DNA from: SZUA-36 sp963801195
Lineage (GTDB): Bacteria; Pseudomonadota; Gammaproteobacteria; Xanthomonadales; SZUA-36
Assembly: GCA_963801195.1 (NCBI GenBank)
Contig: CAWDDX010000003.1
Coordinates: 248,001 to 312,000, forward strand
DNA: 64,000 bases
Direction: 5' to 3'
Shown here piece after piece: positions 25,423 through 34,586 of this stretch (the stretch's first letter is position 1; every line of letters starts with the position of its first letter). Below the pieces are notes generated by a model. That model was not told the origin of the DNA. It saw nothing but the letters and a program-made list of their open reading frames with translations, and made no database searches. Position numbers and translations under genes: made by a program.

Positions 25423-27318
25423 ATGGACAAAAGAAGACCGCCCTTGTCACTTTTCAACGAACTCAAACGCCGTAATGTCTTCAAGGTAGGCATCGCCTAC
25501 ATCGTCGTGGCATGGCTGGTGCTGCAGGTGGCAGACGTCATCCTGAATAATATTACCGCACCGGGCTGGGTTTTCCGTGCCATCCTGCTGTTGATGGGCA
25601 TTGGTTTTCTGCTTGCACTGTTTTTTGCCTGGGCCTTCGAAATGACACCGCAAGGCCTGAAACGCGAAAGCGAGGTGGATCGCTCCGAATCGATTACACC
25701 GCAGACCAGCAAGAAACTCAATAACCTGATCCTGGTGGTCATGGCGCTTGCGCTGGGCTATTTCGCCTATGACAAGTTTGTTCTAACCAAGGCCAATGAT
25801 GCAGCGCCAGGCGGGATCACGGTGAAAGTGGAAAGCAATCCGTCAGACAGTCAAACGGCGTCCACCGACAAATCGATTGCGGTGCTGCCGTTCGTCAATA
25901 TGAGTTCCGACCCGGAGCAGGAATATTTTTCCGACGGCATCGCCGAGGAACTGCTCAACCGCCTGGCGCAATTTCCGGACCTCAAGGTGGCGGCGCGCAC
26001 CTCGGCATTCCAGTTCAAGGGTAAGAACCTGGATATAGCCGACATCGGCCGCCAGCTCAATGTCGCCCATATTCTGGAAGGCAGCGTGCGCAAGGGTGGC
26101 ACGACATTGCGTATCACCGCGCAGTTGATCGACTGCCAGACCGGTTTTCACCTGTGGTCCGAAACCTACGACCGTGATGCGACTGACGTATTGAAAGTTC
26201 AGGACGACATCGCCGGTGCGATCGCCAATGCCTTGCAATCCAGGCTCGGTGGCAAGGCAGCCACCGCGGCGCCATCCGGGAAAATCAGCCCGGCCGCTTA
26301 CGACGACTACCTCCAGGGCCGGGCCTTCGTCGCCAAACGATGGCTCGACAACCTGGACAAGGCGGTCGCCGCCTTCGACCGGGCCATTGCCAGGGATCCG
26401 GAATATAGCGCGGCCTACTCCGGGCGCGCTTTCGCCTACCTGCTGCGACCGTTGTGGGGCGCTCCGGTAGACGACACCCTCGCCATTGTCCGCGATTCCG
26501 CAGAACAGGCGCTGCTGCTCGACCCGAACAATGCCGAAGCATTCATGGCGCGCGGTATGGTTGAGTCCTTAAGCCGCGATGCGACCTCGGCCAGGACCGA
26601 TCTGGATCACGCGCAGACACTCGCGCCCGGCAGTGTGGACGTGCTCAATATGGACGGCGATTTCCACACGTTCTTCGGCGACCTGGGTGAGGCCGAGCGT
26701 CTAAAGCGCCTGGCGATGGCACTCGATCCGCTGGCCTTTGTTCACCCGCTTAACCTGGCGGATATCCTTATCATGCAGGGCCGGTTCGAAGAGGCGATCA
26801 CCTTTGCCGAGCAGTCGGTCGCGTTAGGCGCCGCGAACTTTGGTCTCGACCGCGTGGTATTTGCAAACGTACGCGCCGGTCATCTCGAGCAGGCCAGGGT
26901 CGCGCTGGAAGAAGGCTGCACGTTGACGGGGCAGACCGGGGGGAATTGCGAGGGCAACCGGGTGTTATTGCTCGCAGCTTCCGGCCAACGCCAGCAGGCA
27001 GAAGCGAAGCTCGACGACCTGGTCCGCGACATTGACAGTGGCCAACACCCGGTTGGGAATTACATTCCATCCCTTTTGGCAGCACTTTACATCGAAGTAT
27101 CGAACATCACCAAGGCGACGGCGCTACAAAAGATGGTCCTGGATCAAAACGACTGGTTCCCGACCAATGCTTTGATCAGCGCGCCCGGCGGCGCCAAATT
27201 ACCCGAAGAAATCAGCACCGACCCGGAATGGCTGGCCGTGTGGGCCGATCCGCGTATGGAAGACGTGATGGACATGTACCGGCGTAACCTGCTGGCATGG
27301 CGGGCGGGTAGGCCCTGA
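25423..27318 (+). CDS. membrane protein with TolB_N/FlgO-like domain and TPR repeats
   Basis: About 631 residues. The N-terminus has the conserved SLFNELKRRNVFKVG block and three membrane helices (about residues 20-115). A TolB_N/FlgO-like domain follows (KSIAVLPFVNMSSDPEQEYF, then FSDGIAEELLNRLAQF, HILEGSVRKGG), and then TPR repeats to the C-terminus. Such proteins are often fused to adenylate cyclase or winged-helix domains; none is seen here. Role likely in scaffolding or sensing. A TTG at 25390 is in frame but ATG 25423 starts the conserved MDKRRPPLSLF. Confidence 0.85.
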   Translation: MDKRRPPLSLFNELKRRNVFKVGIAYIVVAWLVLQVADVILNNITAPGWVFRAILLLMGIGFLLALFFAWAFEMTPQGLKRESEVDRSESITPQTSKKLNNLILVVMALALGYFAYDKFVLTKANDAAPGGITVKVESNPSDSQTASTDKSIAVLPFVNMSSDPEQEYFSDGIAEELLNRLAQFPDLKVAARTSAFQFKGKNLDIADIGRQLNVAHILEGSVRKGGTTLRITAQLIDCQTGFHLWSETYDRDATDVLKVQDDIAGAIANALQSRLGGKAATAAPSGKISPAAYDDYLQGRAFVAKRWLDNLDKAVAAFDRAIARDPEYSAAYSGRAFAYLLRPLWGAPVDDTLAIVRDSAEQALLLDPNNAEAFMARGMVESLSRDATSARTDLDHAQTLAPGSVDVLNMDGDFHTFFGDLGEAERLKRLAMALDPLAFVHPLNLADILIMQGRFEEAITFAEQSVALGAANFGLDRVVFANVRAGHLEQARVALEEGCTLTGQTGGNCEGNRVLLLAASGQRQQAEAKLDDLVRDIDSGQHPVGNYIPSLLAALYIEVSNITKATALQKMVLDQNDWFPTNALISAPGGAKLPEEISTDPEWLAVWADPRMEDVMDMYRRNLLAWRAGRP

Positions 27319-27521
27319 CCATTCTTTGACCTCCTGACAGGGGCGACGGAACATCCCCCGTCTGTATTAACCGATTGGTGTCCCAGCTCCGCAACAACCC
27401 TGATTTGACCAAGCTGCGGGACGATCCGCGGTTTATCGCCATCCCGGAGCGTATGCTCGCAGCATCGGTATGGCCCCCACTTCAGGCAATCAACCGCGGG
27501 CAATGAACCACGACACCCACG

Positions 27522-29702
27522 TCAAACAATGAGTCCTTTAAAGGGCAGACTACGCGGCATTTCGCCGGTGGCGGCAAACAACGCGTTGGCCAGCGCAGGA
27601 GCAACAACCGGTGTAGCAGGCTCGCCCACACCCGTTGGCGGTTCAGCGGATTTGAAAATATGCACCTCAACTTCCGGCATCTGTTTAATGCGCAATACCC
27701 GGTAATTGTTAAAGTTGGACTGCTCTACCTCACCATCTTTCAGGGTGATCGCGCTCATCAACGCCGGAGACAGACCGAATCCGATGCCACCCTCCATTTG
27801 CGCCTTGACAATGTCAGGGTTAATGGCCAGGCCGCAATCGACGGCACAGGTAATTTTTCGCAGGCGGTATTTACCACCTTCAGCAGCCTCGATGTCCACC
27901 ACCTGCGCCACCACTGTTTGAAAAGATTCGTGCACCGCCACGCCCCGATAGTGACCCTCCGGCAAGGGCTTGCCCCAACCAGACTTGTCCGCCGCCAGAC
28001 TTAAAACCCGTAAATGGCGCGGTTGTTCCTGCAACAGGTGCTCGCGGTACGCCACCGGATCTTTGCCGGCTGCTTTAGCCAACTCATCGATAAAGGTCTC
28101 TATCGAATAGGCGGTGTGGGTGGACCCCACCGAGCGCCACCATTGAATCGGTATACCGGGATTGGTAGTGTGCTGGTAGACCGCCAGATTGGGTATCCGG
28201 TAGGGCAGGTTGGCGGCGCCTTCCACCGTGGAGCTATCAACAGCGCCGGGCGAACTCATACCCGCTTCTACCATAATTGCCTGGCCGACAATATGATGGC
28301 GCCAGGCCAGCGGGTAGCCATCTTCGTCCAGTTTCGCTGTCAGTCGGTGCACGTACATCGGCCGGTAATACCAGCCGCGCATATCGTCCTCCCTGCTCCA
28401 TACCAGCTTGACAGGCACCGCTGGGCCATAGGCCTTTACGATTTGCGCCGTTTGGACAATATAGTCAGACAAGGGATTGGCGCGACGACCAAAGCTGCCG
28501 CCGGCCAACAACATATGAATCTTCACCTGCTCGGGCTGAATGCCGAACACCCCGGCCACTTTCTGCTGATCACCGGTCTGCCACTGGCAACCGAACCAGA
28601 GTTCCACACCGTCATCGTGCTTCTGCATAACGCAATTCATCGGTTCCATAGCAGCGTGAGCCAGGAAGGGAAACTCGTAAACGGCATCCAGTGTTGCATC
28701 GTCATTGGCCAGCACGGCCTCGACGTCGCCTCTGCTATCCGCCAACAATCCCGGTTTCCCGATTTCTTCATGATAGCTTTGCAGCAGGCTTTCGCTGCTG
28801 CCGGTGAATGCCTTGCTGTAGTCCCACTCAATGGTCAGCGCCTTGCGCCCCTGGTGGGCAGACCAGTAGTCTTTGGCCAACACCGCAATACCCGCAGGCA
28901 CCTGTAAAACCTCAACGACACCAGTCACCTGTTTTGCCGCGGAGGCATCAAACGATTTAACTGTGCCACCAGCCTTGGGGGATACCGCGATCATCGCAGT
29001 CAGCATATCGGGGAACTGGATATCCTGGGTAAACACGGCTTCACCGGTGGTTTTACCAGGATCCTTACGTACCAGGGTCTTGCCGATCAATTTGAATTGG
29101 GACGGGTCTTTCAGCATTACCTTCTGCGGCACGGGTTGCGCCGCTGCGAGTTCAACCAGTTCGCCAAAGCGCGCTTGTTTGCCACTGCCGGCATGTTTCA
29201 CTACGCCGGCGTCCACGCTGATCTCGCTGACCGGTACCTGCCACTGTTCCGCCGCCGCGCCCACCAGCATGGCCCGCGCTGCAGCACCGGCCTCACGCAT
29301 TTCCATGTAGGCCTCGCGTATGGCGGTACTGCCACCGGTGCCCTGAAGCTTGCCGCCCCAGGCCAGGTTGCCGTAACGCGTCACATCGGCAGGTGCGCCT
29401 TCCACTGTTACCCGGGACCAGTCGGCATCCAGTTCTTCTGCCACCAAGGTGGCGAGCCCGGTGTAGGTGCCCTGCCCCATCTCGAGGTGCTTGGCGATAA
29501 CAATCACCTGATCATCGGGCGTAATACGAACAAACGCGTTGGGTTCAAAGCGTGATGCAGATGCACCGTTTTCAGACTTGGCAAACAAGCCGGTTGTCCA
29601 GCCCGATAGCGTCAGTGCCAATGTCAGGCCGGAGCCACCCAGGGAAGTATTGCGAATAAAAGCTCTTCGACTAAGAGCCCTTTTAAGACTATTCATAATC
29701 AA
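27522..29702 (-). CDS. iorB: isoquinoline 1-oxidoreductase-type molybdopterin subunit
   Basis: 726 residues of the xanthine dehydrogenase superfamily. A twin-arginine signal (SRRAFIRNTSLGGSG) predicts Tat export to the periplasm, as in IorB-type enzymes. The catalytic Glu is in TGVGEPATPVVAP near residue 700, and the molybdopterin-binding stretches GGSFGRRANPLSDY and EPMNCVMQ are visible. It oxidises N-heterocycles or aldehydes; substrate unknown. It lies 3 bases after iorA in the same operon. No XdhC or CoxI maturation factor is in the window. Confidence 0.92.
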   Translation of the reverse strand: MIMNSLKRALSRRAFIRNTSLGGSGLTLALTLSGWTTGLFAKSENGASASRFEPNAFVRITPDDQVIVIAKHLEMGQGTYTGLATLVAEELDADWSRVTVEGAPADVTRYGNLAWGGKLQGTGGSTAIREAYMEMREAGAAARAMLVGAAAEQWQVPVSEISVDAGVVKHAGSGKQARFGELVELAAAQPVPQKVMLKDPSQFKLIGKTLVRKDPGKTTGEAVFTQDIQFPDMLTAMIAVSPKAGGTVKSFDASAAKQVTGVVEVLQVPAGIAVLAKDYWSAHQGRKALTIEWDYSKAFTGSSESLLQSYHEEIGKPGLLADSRGDVEAVLANDDATLDAVYEFPFLAHAAMEPMNCVMQKHDDGVELWFGCQWQTGDQQKVAGVFGIQPEQVKIHMLLAGGSFGRRANPLSDYIVQTAQIVKAYGPAVPVKLVWSREDDMRGWYYRPMYVHRLTAKLDEDGYPLAWRHHIVGQAIMVEAGMSSPGAVDSSTVEGAANLPYRIPNLAVYQHTTNPGIPIQWWRSVGSTHTAYSIETFIDELAKAAGKDPVAYREHLLQEQPRHLRVLSLAADKSGWGKPLPEGHYRGVAVHESFQTVVAQVVDIEAAEGGKYRLRKITCAVDCGLAINPDIVKAQMEGGIGFGLSPALMSAITLKDGEVEQSNFNNYRVLRIKQMPEVEVHIFKSAEPPTGVGEPATPVVAPALANALFAATGEMPRSLPFKGLIV

Positions 29703-29705
29703 ACC

Positions 29706-30176
29706 TCATGCGAGTTTGGCAGCGGCGTCTTTAATCGCCGCGCGGATGCGAACATAGGTCGCGCAACGGCAGATATTGCCGGACATGGATTTATTAATGT
29801 CCTCATCACTGGGGGCGGGATTACTTTCCAATAATGCCACCGCCGACATAATCTGCCCTGATTGACAGTAGCCGCATTGCACCACCGCCAGCTCGTCCCA
29901 GCTCTGCTGTACAGCACTGGCCACTTCGGACTTCAGGCCTTCGATCGTCGTAATGCTTTTGCCTTGAACCGCCTTCACGGGTGTCACACAGGAGCGGACT
30001 GCACTGCCGTCCATATGCACCGTGCAAGCACCACACAGAGACTTGCCGCAACCATACTTGGTACCGGTGAGGTGCAAATGATCGCGGAGCGCCCATAGCA
30101 ACGGCATATCATCCGCCACATCAAGGCTGCGTTTTTCTCCGTTCAGTGTGAATTCAATCTCCATAGTTGCCTCCAT
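29706..30176 (-). CDS. iorA: isoquinoline 1-oxidoreductase-type 2Fe-2S subunit
   Basis: 156 residues. The plant-type ferredoxin domain has the motif YGCGKSLCGACTVHMDG, and the second cluster domain has CGYCQSGQIM and NICRCATYVRI. It carries electrons between the molybdenum subunit and the acceptor. A GGAGG site lies upstream of the ATG. It is the promoter-proximal gene of the iorAB operon and is transcribed away from the AraC remnant. Confidence 0.93.
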   Translation of the reverse strand: MEATMEIEFTLNGEKRSLDVADDMPLLWALRDHLHLTGTKYGCGKSLCGACTVHMDGSAVRSCVTPVKAVQGKSITTIEGLKSEVASAVQQSWDELAVVQCGYCQSGQIMSAVALLESNPAPSDEDINKSMSGNICRCATYVRIRAAIKDAAAKLA

Positions 30177-30629
30177 CAGGCGCAGTAATACTTATAGTCT
30201 ACGATACTCTGAGTGAACTTGTTTACACACAATCATCAAATCACTCAGCTACTTCAAACTGAAAAACACCACTCATATATCCGGGCATCTTTCCAGGTAA
30301 CCTTGTTCAACTCATTTCGCATAAACCAGGGTCAACCCTGTGGGCAAGGTGCAGATCCCTCATTTAATTCACTGTGAATCCGACAGCACGACACGACTGA
30401 CTTGCCTCGGCCATTACCCGCAAAGACTGGCGCCTCAATTGCTTGCCGGGTATTGGGCTGGCCGCGGCGCAATACCCGTTAGAACAATCCTGCCTGTTTC
30501 TTGCCTGATCCTGCAAATTGTCAAATTTTCGTTGTGAGAAACTGGGCATTTTTACTGCACGTTGATAGTAACTTTTCGAAGTACTCAGCGCAGAATCATA
30601 ATCAAATTAAAGAAGTCCAGTACAATAAA
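30177..30629. other. intergenic between iorA and AraC remnant
   Basis: About 450 bases. A perfect 9-bp inverted repeat CGGGTATTG / CAATACCCG lies at 30447-30478 around a GC-rich loop. No ORF supported. It should contain the promoter of iorA. Confidence 0.5.
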
Positions 30630-30907
30630 ATGATTGTCGCGATTGACAGGCTGGTGCAGGGAATTTCCTATTTCACCGAAGATGGCGAGCAGCACACAAC
30701 CGCGATCCACGGCCTTTCTTTGTTCGGGCTGGAGGAGCCGAGCCGATCAGTCTCGTGTACGAACCGGACATCTGTTTGGTAGCACAGGTGCCCAAGCATG
30801 TGATTCTTGGCGACGACAGTTTTGTGTATGACACAGGGCACTATTTGCTGACCTCCTCTCATTTAGCCTGGCTTTCATTCCAGAGAAAGGCGCCGGGCTC
30901 CGTTTGA
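30630..30907 (+). pseudogene. frameshifted, truncated AraC-type regulator N-terminal domain
   Basis: From the ATG at 30630 the first frame reads MIVAIDRLVQGISYFTEDGE, HTTAIHGLSLF and LEEPSR, the start of the AraC_N domain found in aliphatic-alcohol or xenobiotic regulators. A one-base deletion near 30743 shifts the frame, after which the family sequence continues: ISLVYEPDICLVAQ, ILGDDSFVYDTGHYLLTS. Homology ends at about 30858 and the frame stops at 30907. The rest of the regulator, including the C-terminal helix-turn-helix domain, is missing. It lies upstream of and divergent from iorA, where a regulator of that operon could once have been. Confidence 0.75.
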
Positions 30908-30930
30908 TTTAAGGAACCCGGCCTTTTTTT
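30892..30930 (+). terminator. rho-independent terminator
   Basis: Stem GCCGGG / CCCGGC extended by TCC / GGA around a short AT-rich loop, followed by seven T. It closes the AraC remnant. Confidence 0.8.
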
Positions 30931-30954
30931 ACTGGTGCCATATCCGGTGTTAGC

Positions 30955-31986
30955 TCAGGGAATGGAAATAACCGCAGCAAAGGGTGGAACCAATGCGAAC
31001 ACCGTCGACCACAATGTTCCATCCTTGCCAAACGTAATCGCGGTCGGCAATACCAGCCCGGATGCAGCTTCACTGCAATACAGGGTACCCACGTCGCAGG
31101 CGTTGATTGTGCCGCTGGTGGCGCTCATCAGCGCTTCGGGTGCAAACCAGCTGGCCTCGTCCAGTTCCACGACATACAGCAGGCCGTCCGGCCCGAAAGC
31201 AAGATCGATGATCGAAGTAAAGCCTCCGTCGAACACCACTTCACAATCAGGACTGTTACCACAGTCAGCCCATGAGGCCCATGGTGCGACACGCCAGATT
31301 CGGGATGCGTCGGTCGGCGCCGGAAAGCCTTTCAATTCGCCGACGTAATACCAGCCATCGGCTCCGATCGCGATCGACGTGGGCACTGCCTGGGCCGGCA
31401 TGACGGCGGGCAGATTGCATAAATCCGGCGGGCCGGCTGGGCAACCAACCAGCGATTTGATGTTGTCGGTAGATACCAGTGCATCGGGAAATATCGCCAG
31501 CACTTCGACCAGGCCGTCCTTGTTCACGCGCAGCAGATCATTGGCCGCGGCGTCTGCAACCAGTGCTGTTTCACCATCGAGCGCCTGTACATCGAAGGGA
31601 TTCGATTCGAGGTTCACTGCCGGATGTGGGTCATTGGCCAGCTCAAATGCAAAAAGGTCGGCGACCAGACTGACCTTGCCATTGGACATGCGATACAGGC
31701 CCTGACCGGTGTCGCTGGCGGGATCGGTGCCATTAGCTGTAACCCACAAGGCGCTCTTGCCGATGGCGCTGATATCGGTGATACCGGGTAGGGGCGGCAA
31801 AGAATGGGATTTGCTGTCCTGGATAACGACCCCTGCACCGGCATCGGCAATCAGCAAGTCGCCGTTGGGTGCAGTCGCGAGGCCAAACAGGGGGCCGCTG
31901 AAACCGGCCGCTTCGGCATTTATAACGAGTAACGTAGTGCAAAGGGTCAAGGTGATCCTGCCCAAAATAACCGTGAAGTGATTCAT
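30955..31986 (-). CDS. secreted ScyD/ScyE-like beta-propeller protein
   Basis: 343 residues. The signal peptide ends at about AEAAG. The repeated GPLFGLATAPNGDLLIAD / TSIAIGADGWYYVGEL / DLAFGPDGLLYVVELDE pattern is a six-bladed propeller of the ScyD/ScyE type, described in the cyanobacterial scytonemin locus and found in many bacteria outside it. Function outside scytonemin loci is unknown. Four cysteines (GCPAGPPDLC and DCGNSPDC) probably form disulfides. It is divergent from the LysR gene at 32174 with about 190 bases between starts. Confidence 0.85.
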   Translation of the reverse strand: MNHFTVILGRITLTLCTTLLVINAEAAGFSGPLFGLATAPNGDLLIADAGAGVVIQDSKSHSLPPLPGITDISAIGKSALWVTANGTDPASDTGQGLYRMSNGKVSLVADLFAFELANDPHPAVNLESNPFDVQALDGETALVADAAANDLLRVNKDGLVEVLAIFPDALVSTDNIKSLVGCPAGPPDLCNLPAVMPAQAVPTSIAIGADGWYYVGELKGFPAPTDASRIWRVAPWASWADCGNSPDCEVVFDGGFTSIIDLAFGPDGLLYVVELDEASWFAPEALMSATSGTINACDVGTLYCSEAASGLVLPTAITFGKDGTLWSTVFALVPPFAAVISIP

Positions 31987-32173
31987 ATAGCCCTCCAGGA
32001 GCTTGGTACTGATTTCGCGTGCAGACGCATGACCACGTAAATTGGGCTGAACAGACCGGACGCTGGAACCTTACGCTCGTCCAAATTAGGTCAGCTGGCG
32101 TGGGCCGAATGAAAGTGTGGAGTAAGAATGTAAATAATAAAAATGAATTGTTTTTATTTGATATATTTGTTTA

Positions 32174-33109
32174 ATGAATATATTAACTTTCGACTTGAAT
32201 CTGTTGCGCATCCTGGATGCTTTGCTACGCGAGCAATCAACCGTCAAAGCGGGCCTCCGGGTGCATTTGTCTCAACCGGCAGTATCTTCGGCTTTAAGGC
32301 GTCTGCGCGACTCCCTCAACGACCCCCTGTTCGTGCGCCAGGGCCAGCGTTTGGTGCCTACGGAGTACGCCAGGTCGCTGGAAATTCCCCTGCGTCGTCT
32401 GCTGGATGAGTTGACCGATTTGCTGTCGGGGCCGAGGACTTTCGAGCCACTCCATGCGCAGCACAACTTCAAGATCGCGGGCTCTGATTTTTTTGGTGAG
32501 ATGCTGATGCCGCCATTGGCGTCGCGGTTGAATCGGCTGGCGCCCAACATACAGGTCCAACTCGTGGAACTGGTCCCGGGTAATCACATCTCGACCCTGG
32601 AGAAACACGAAATCGACATGGCGCTCATTCCCATGGAAACATTTCCAGGATGGGTGGACAGTACAGCGGTATTCGGCGCGGGATTCGTGGTGATTGCACG
32701 CGAGGATCATCCCGGATTGCTCGAAGCGGGACTGGAACCAGGCGACACCATTCCCGTTGACCTATTTTGTGAATTAGGCCATATCGTCTTTTCACCCGAA
32801 GGCAAACTCAGGGCCATGGGTGACGCCGCGCTGTCGCGGATGGGACGTGAGCGCCGGGTAATCATGACCATGCCGGCATTTGGCGGGATCTGCCACGCAG
32901 TATCGGGAAGCGACCTGATCGCACTGCTGCCGGAACCCCTTGCGGTTGAGATGGCCAGCCGCCTGGGTCTGTCAATCTATTCCGCACCCATGCCATTGGA
33001 CCCGGCCCAGATTTTCATGGTATGGCACAGACGCAACACGGGGAACCCCGCACATCGCTGGTTACGGGAATTGATTGTCGAGGTGCTTGCTCCCCTGGAT
33101 TCCACTTAG
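32174..33109 (+). CDS. LysR-family transcriptional regulator
   Basis: 311 residues. The helix-turn-helix is typical of the NodD-type branch (LTFDLNLLRILDALLREQST, LSQPAVSSALRRLRDSLNDP, FVRQGQRLVPT), followed by the effector domain. It is divergent from the ScyD-like gene and upstream of the spondin gene, which is convergent with it. The upstream tract is AT-rich. The regulated gene is probably the ScyD-like gene (inference from divergence). Confidence 0.92.
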   Translation: MNILTFDLNLLRILDALLREQSTVKAGLRVHLSQPAVSSALRRLRDSLNDPLFVRQGQRLVPTEYARSLEIPLRRLLDELTDLLSGPRTFEPLHAQHNFKIAGSDFFGEMLMPPLASRLNRLAPNIQVQLVELVPGNHISTLEKHEIDMALIPMETFPGWVDSTAVFGAGFVVIAREDHPGLLEAGLEPGDTIPVDLFCELGHIVFSPEGKLRAMGDAALSRMGRERRVIMTMPAFGGICHAVSGSDLIALLPEPLAVEMASRLGLSIYSAPMPLDPAQIFMVWHRRNTGNPAHRWLRELIVEVLAPLDST

Positions 33110-33172
33110 TGCTCGTCATTGAGCGCTGACCGGGAGGGACGTAAGAAGAATGCTCAAGTTGGAAGACGATAA

Positions 33173-33217
33173 GGGGGCCGGAGACGTTTTGAGTCAAACG
33201 TCTCCGGCCCCCTTTTT
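33173..33217 (+). terminator. strong terminator of the LysR gene
   Basis: A perfect 17-bp stem (33173-33189 with 33196-33212, six-base loop) followed by TTTTT. It separates the LysR gene from the convergent spondin gene. Confidence 0.9.
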
Positions 33218-33263
33218 CTATGAAGGGCCGTGGCCCTCAGACTCAATATCCGGATTCGGTGCT

Positions 33264-34016
33264 TTACTCGATGCGTTCGATGGTCACCTCGACCACCGGG
33301 TTACGCCAGTCGTGGGTGGCCGCCGAAAGGCCGTCCGGACCGCCGACGCCATGGATGCCCGCATGAACGTGGATATAGCCCTCGCCCCCCTCATTGATCC
33401 CCTCGCCGGTGACGGGGTTGTCTTCCGTCGAGCCGAGCGCGCCCACGGTAGCAGCACTCTCGGCATTGGCCTCGCTGCCGACGTCATAGGCGTCGGCCGA
33501 AACGCGGACGATGTCGCCGACACCGCGCGGCAACTCTACGCCGCGCACGGCGTATATGGCGTCATTGGTCAGCCCCAGCATGGCCACGGTAGTCAGTAAC
33601 TTGGCATTGCCCGAAGCGCTGATGATCGTGGAATTGGACTCGCTGGGGAACAGCACCGGTGGCACACCCGGGCCGTTGTCCTTCGGTAACGCTACCGCGT
33701 CCCAGACACCGTAAGAGGCAGACACCTGGTCAAGTACATGGAACGGATAGCCGGTTTCCGCCATCGCAGCAAGTGCGAAATAGTCATCATAACCAGCATC
33801 GCCCGGCATCGGGGCTGGCCCAACCTCAAAGAGTTGGAATGCGTCGTTATGAGTCGCAATGACCGACGGTGCGACCGGCTGTCCCAGGGTAGCATTCTGG
33901 ATCGTGACCCGGTACATACGGTCTTTGCCGCCTGCCATGGCGGTGGTCGAAAGTGCGATAGTGCCTGCGACAAGGACTGCGCCCAGCACAACGGTTTTCA
34001 AATGTGATATTTTCAT
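33264..34016 (-). CDS. secreted spondin-domain protein
   Basis: 250 residues with a signal peptide ending at STTAMAGG. The spondin-N pattern is visible: YRVTIQNATLGQPVAPSVIA at the start, the FQLFEVGPAP and ALAAMAETG loops, and a DWRNPVVEVTIERIE end. Bacterial spondin domains are extracellular and their partners are unknown. It sits next to the ScyD-like gene and the LysR gene, which may be co-regulated. Confidence 0.85.
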   Translation of the reverse strand: MKISHLKTVVLGAVLVAGTIALSTTAMAGGKDRMYRVTIQNATLGQPVAPSVIATHNDAFQLFEVGPAPMPGDAGYDDYFALAAMAETGYPFHVLDQVSASYGVWDAVALPKDNGPGVPPVLFPSESNSTIISASGNAKLLTTVAMLGLTNDAIYAVRGVELPRGVGDIVRVSADAYDVGSEANAESAATVGALGSTEDNPVTGEGINEGGEGYIHVHAGIHGVGGPDGLSAATHDWRNPVVEVTIERIE

Positions 34017-34282
34017 GTCATCAACTCCTTTAACATTTATGGACTGGTTAGGACTGAAACCAGATGTTACAAACGAGTTATCACAGAATTATCACGGGAC
34101 AGGAACGATACGTCATTGATATTTTTAAAAACGCTTAGGAACCGAGGTCCGTAGCGTGGATTTGAAAATTGACGCGGGATGGTGATCGTCGTGAAAATTT
34201 ATCCGGTCTCAAAACATGAAGACCCGTGCAAAGCAATAAGAACCCCACCGGAATCATACTTGATTCACTGGGGTAGATCGTT

Positions 34283-34332
34283 CCTGTCCTGCCCCCCCAA
34301 TACCAGGATACTGTTGCAATGTTCGGGCTAGC
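34283..34332. repeat. family A repeat, solo end fragment
   Basis: Read on the minus strand the fragment begins AGCCCGAACATTGCAACAGT and continues with a match to the left end of the 8713 element (about 45 of 50 positions by eye). It abuts the family B element, with no interior or right end. Confidence 0.6.
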
Positions 34333-34586
34333 AGTCTGTCGGACTTAACATGATCTACTCGGCAACTGCTCCATGCGTTACCCTACCTCCCACATCCATG
34401 TGGTCGTGCGAAAAACCCGAATTTGGCCAGATTTCCCGATCTTTTTCGTTAAATAGCGGTGCTATTCGCCTCAAAAGATCGAAAAATCTATCTCAAATCG
34501 GATTTTACCCCAGGGTACCCTCTCTTGATGCTGCGCATCAATTCACCTTGCCCTCGTTACGATCGGTCAAGTCCGACAGGCTGCTA
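34330..34586. repeat. family B inverted-repeat element, full copy 1
   Basis: The outer ends are AGCAGTCTGTCGGACTT (34330-34346) and its near reverse complement AAGTCCGACAGGCTGCTA (34569-34586). The interior has the hairpin AATAGCGGTGCTATT and matches the element at 56242-56405 in its central 90 bases. The last CTA of the element is the stop codon (TAG) of the nodT-like gene. Confidence 0.75.

Noticed and set aside
28014..28907. 297-codon plus-strand ORF opposite iorB
   Set aside because: Shadow frame; IorB has the complete family motifs on the minus strand.
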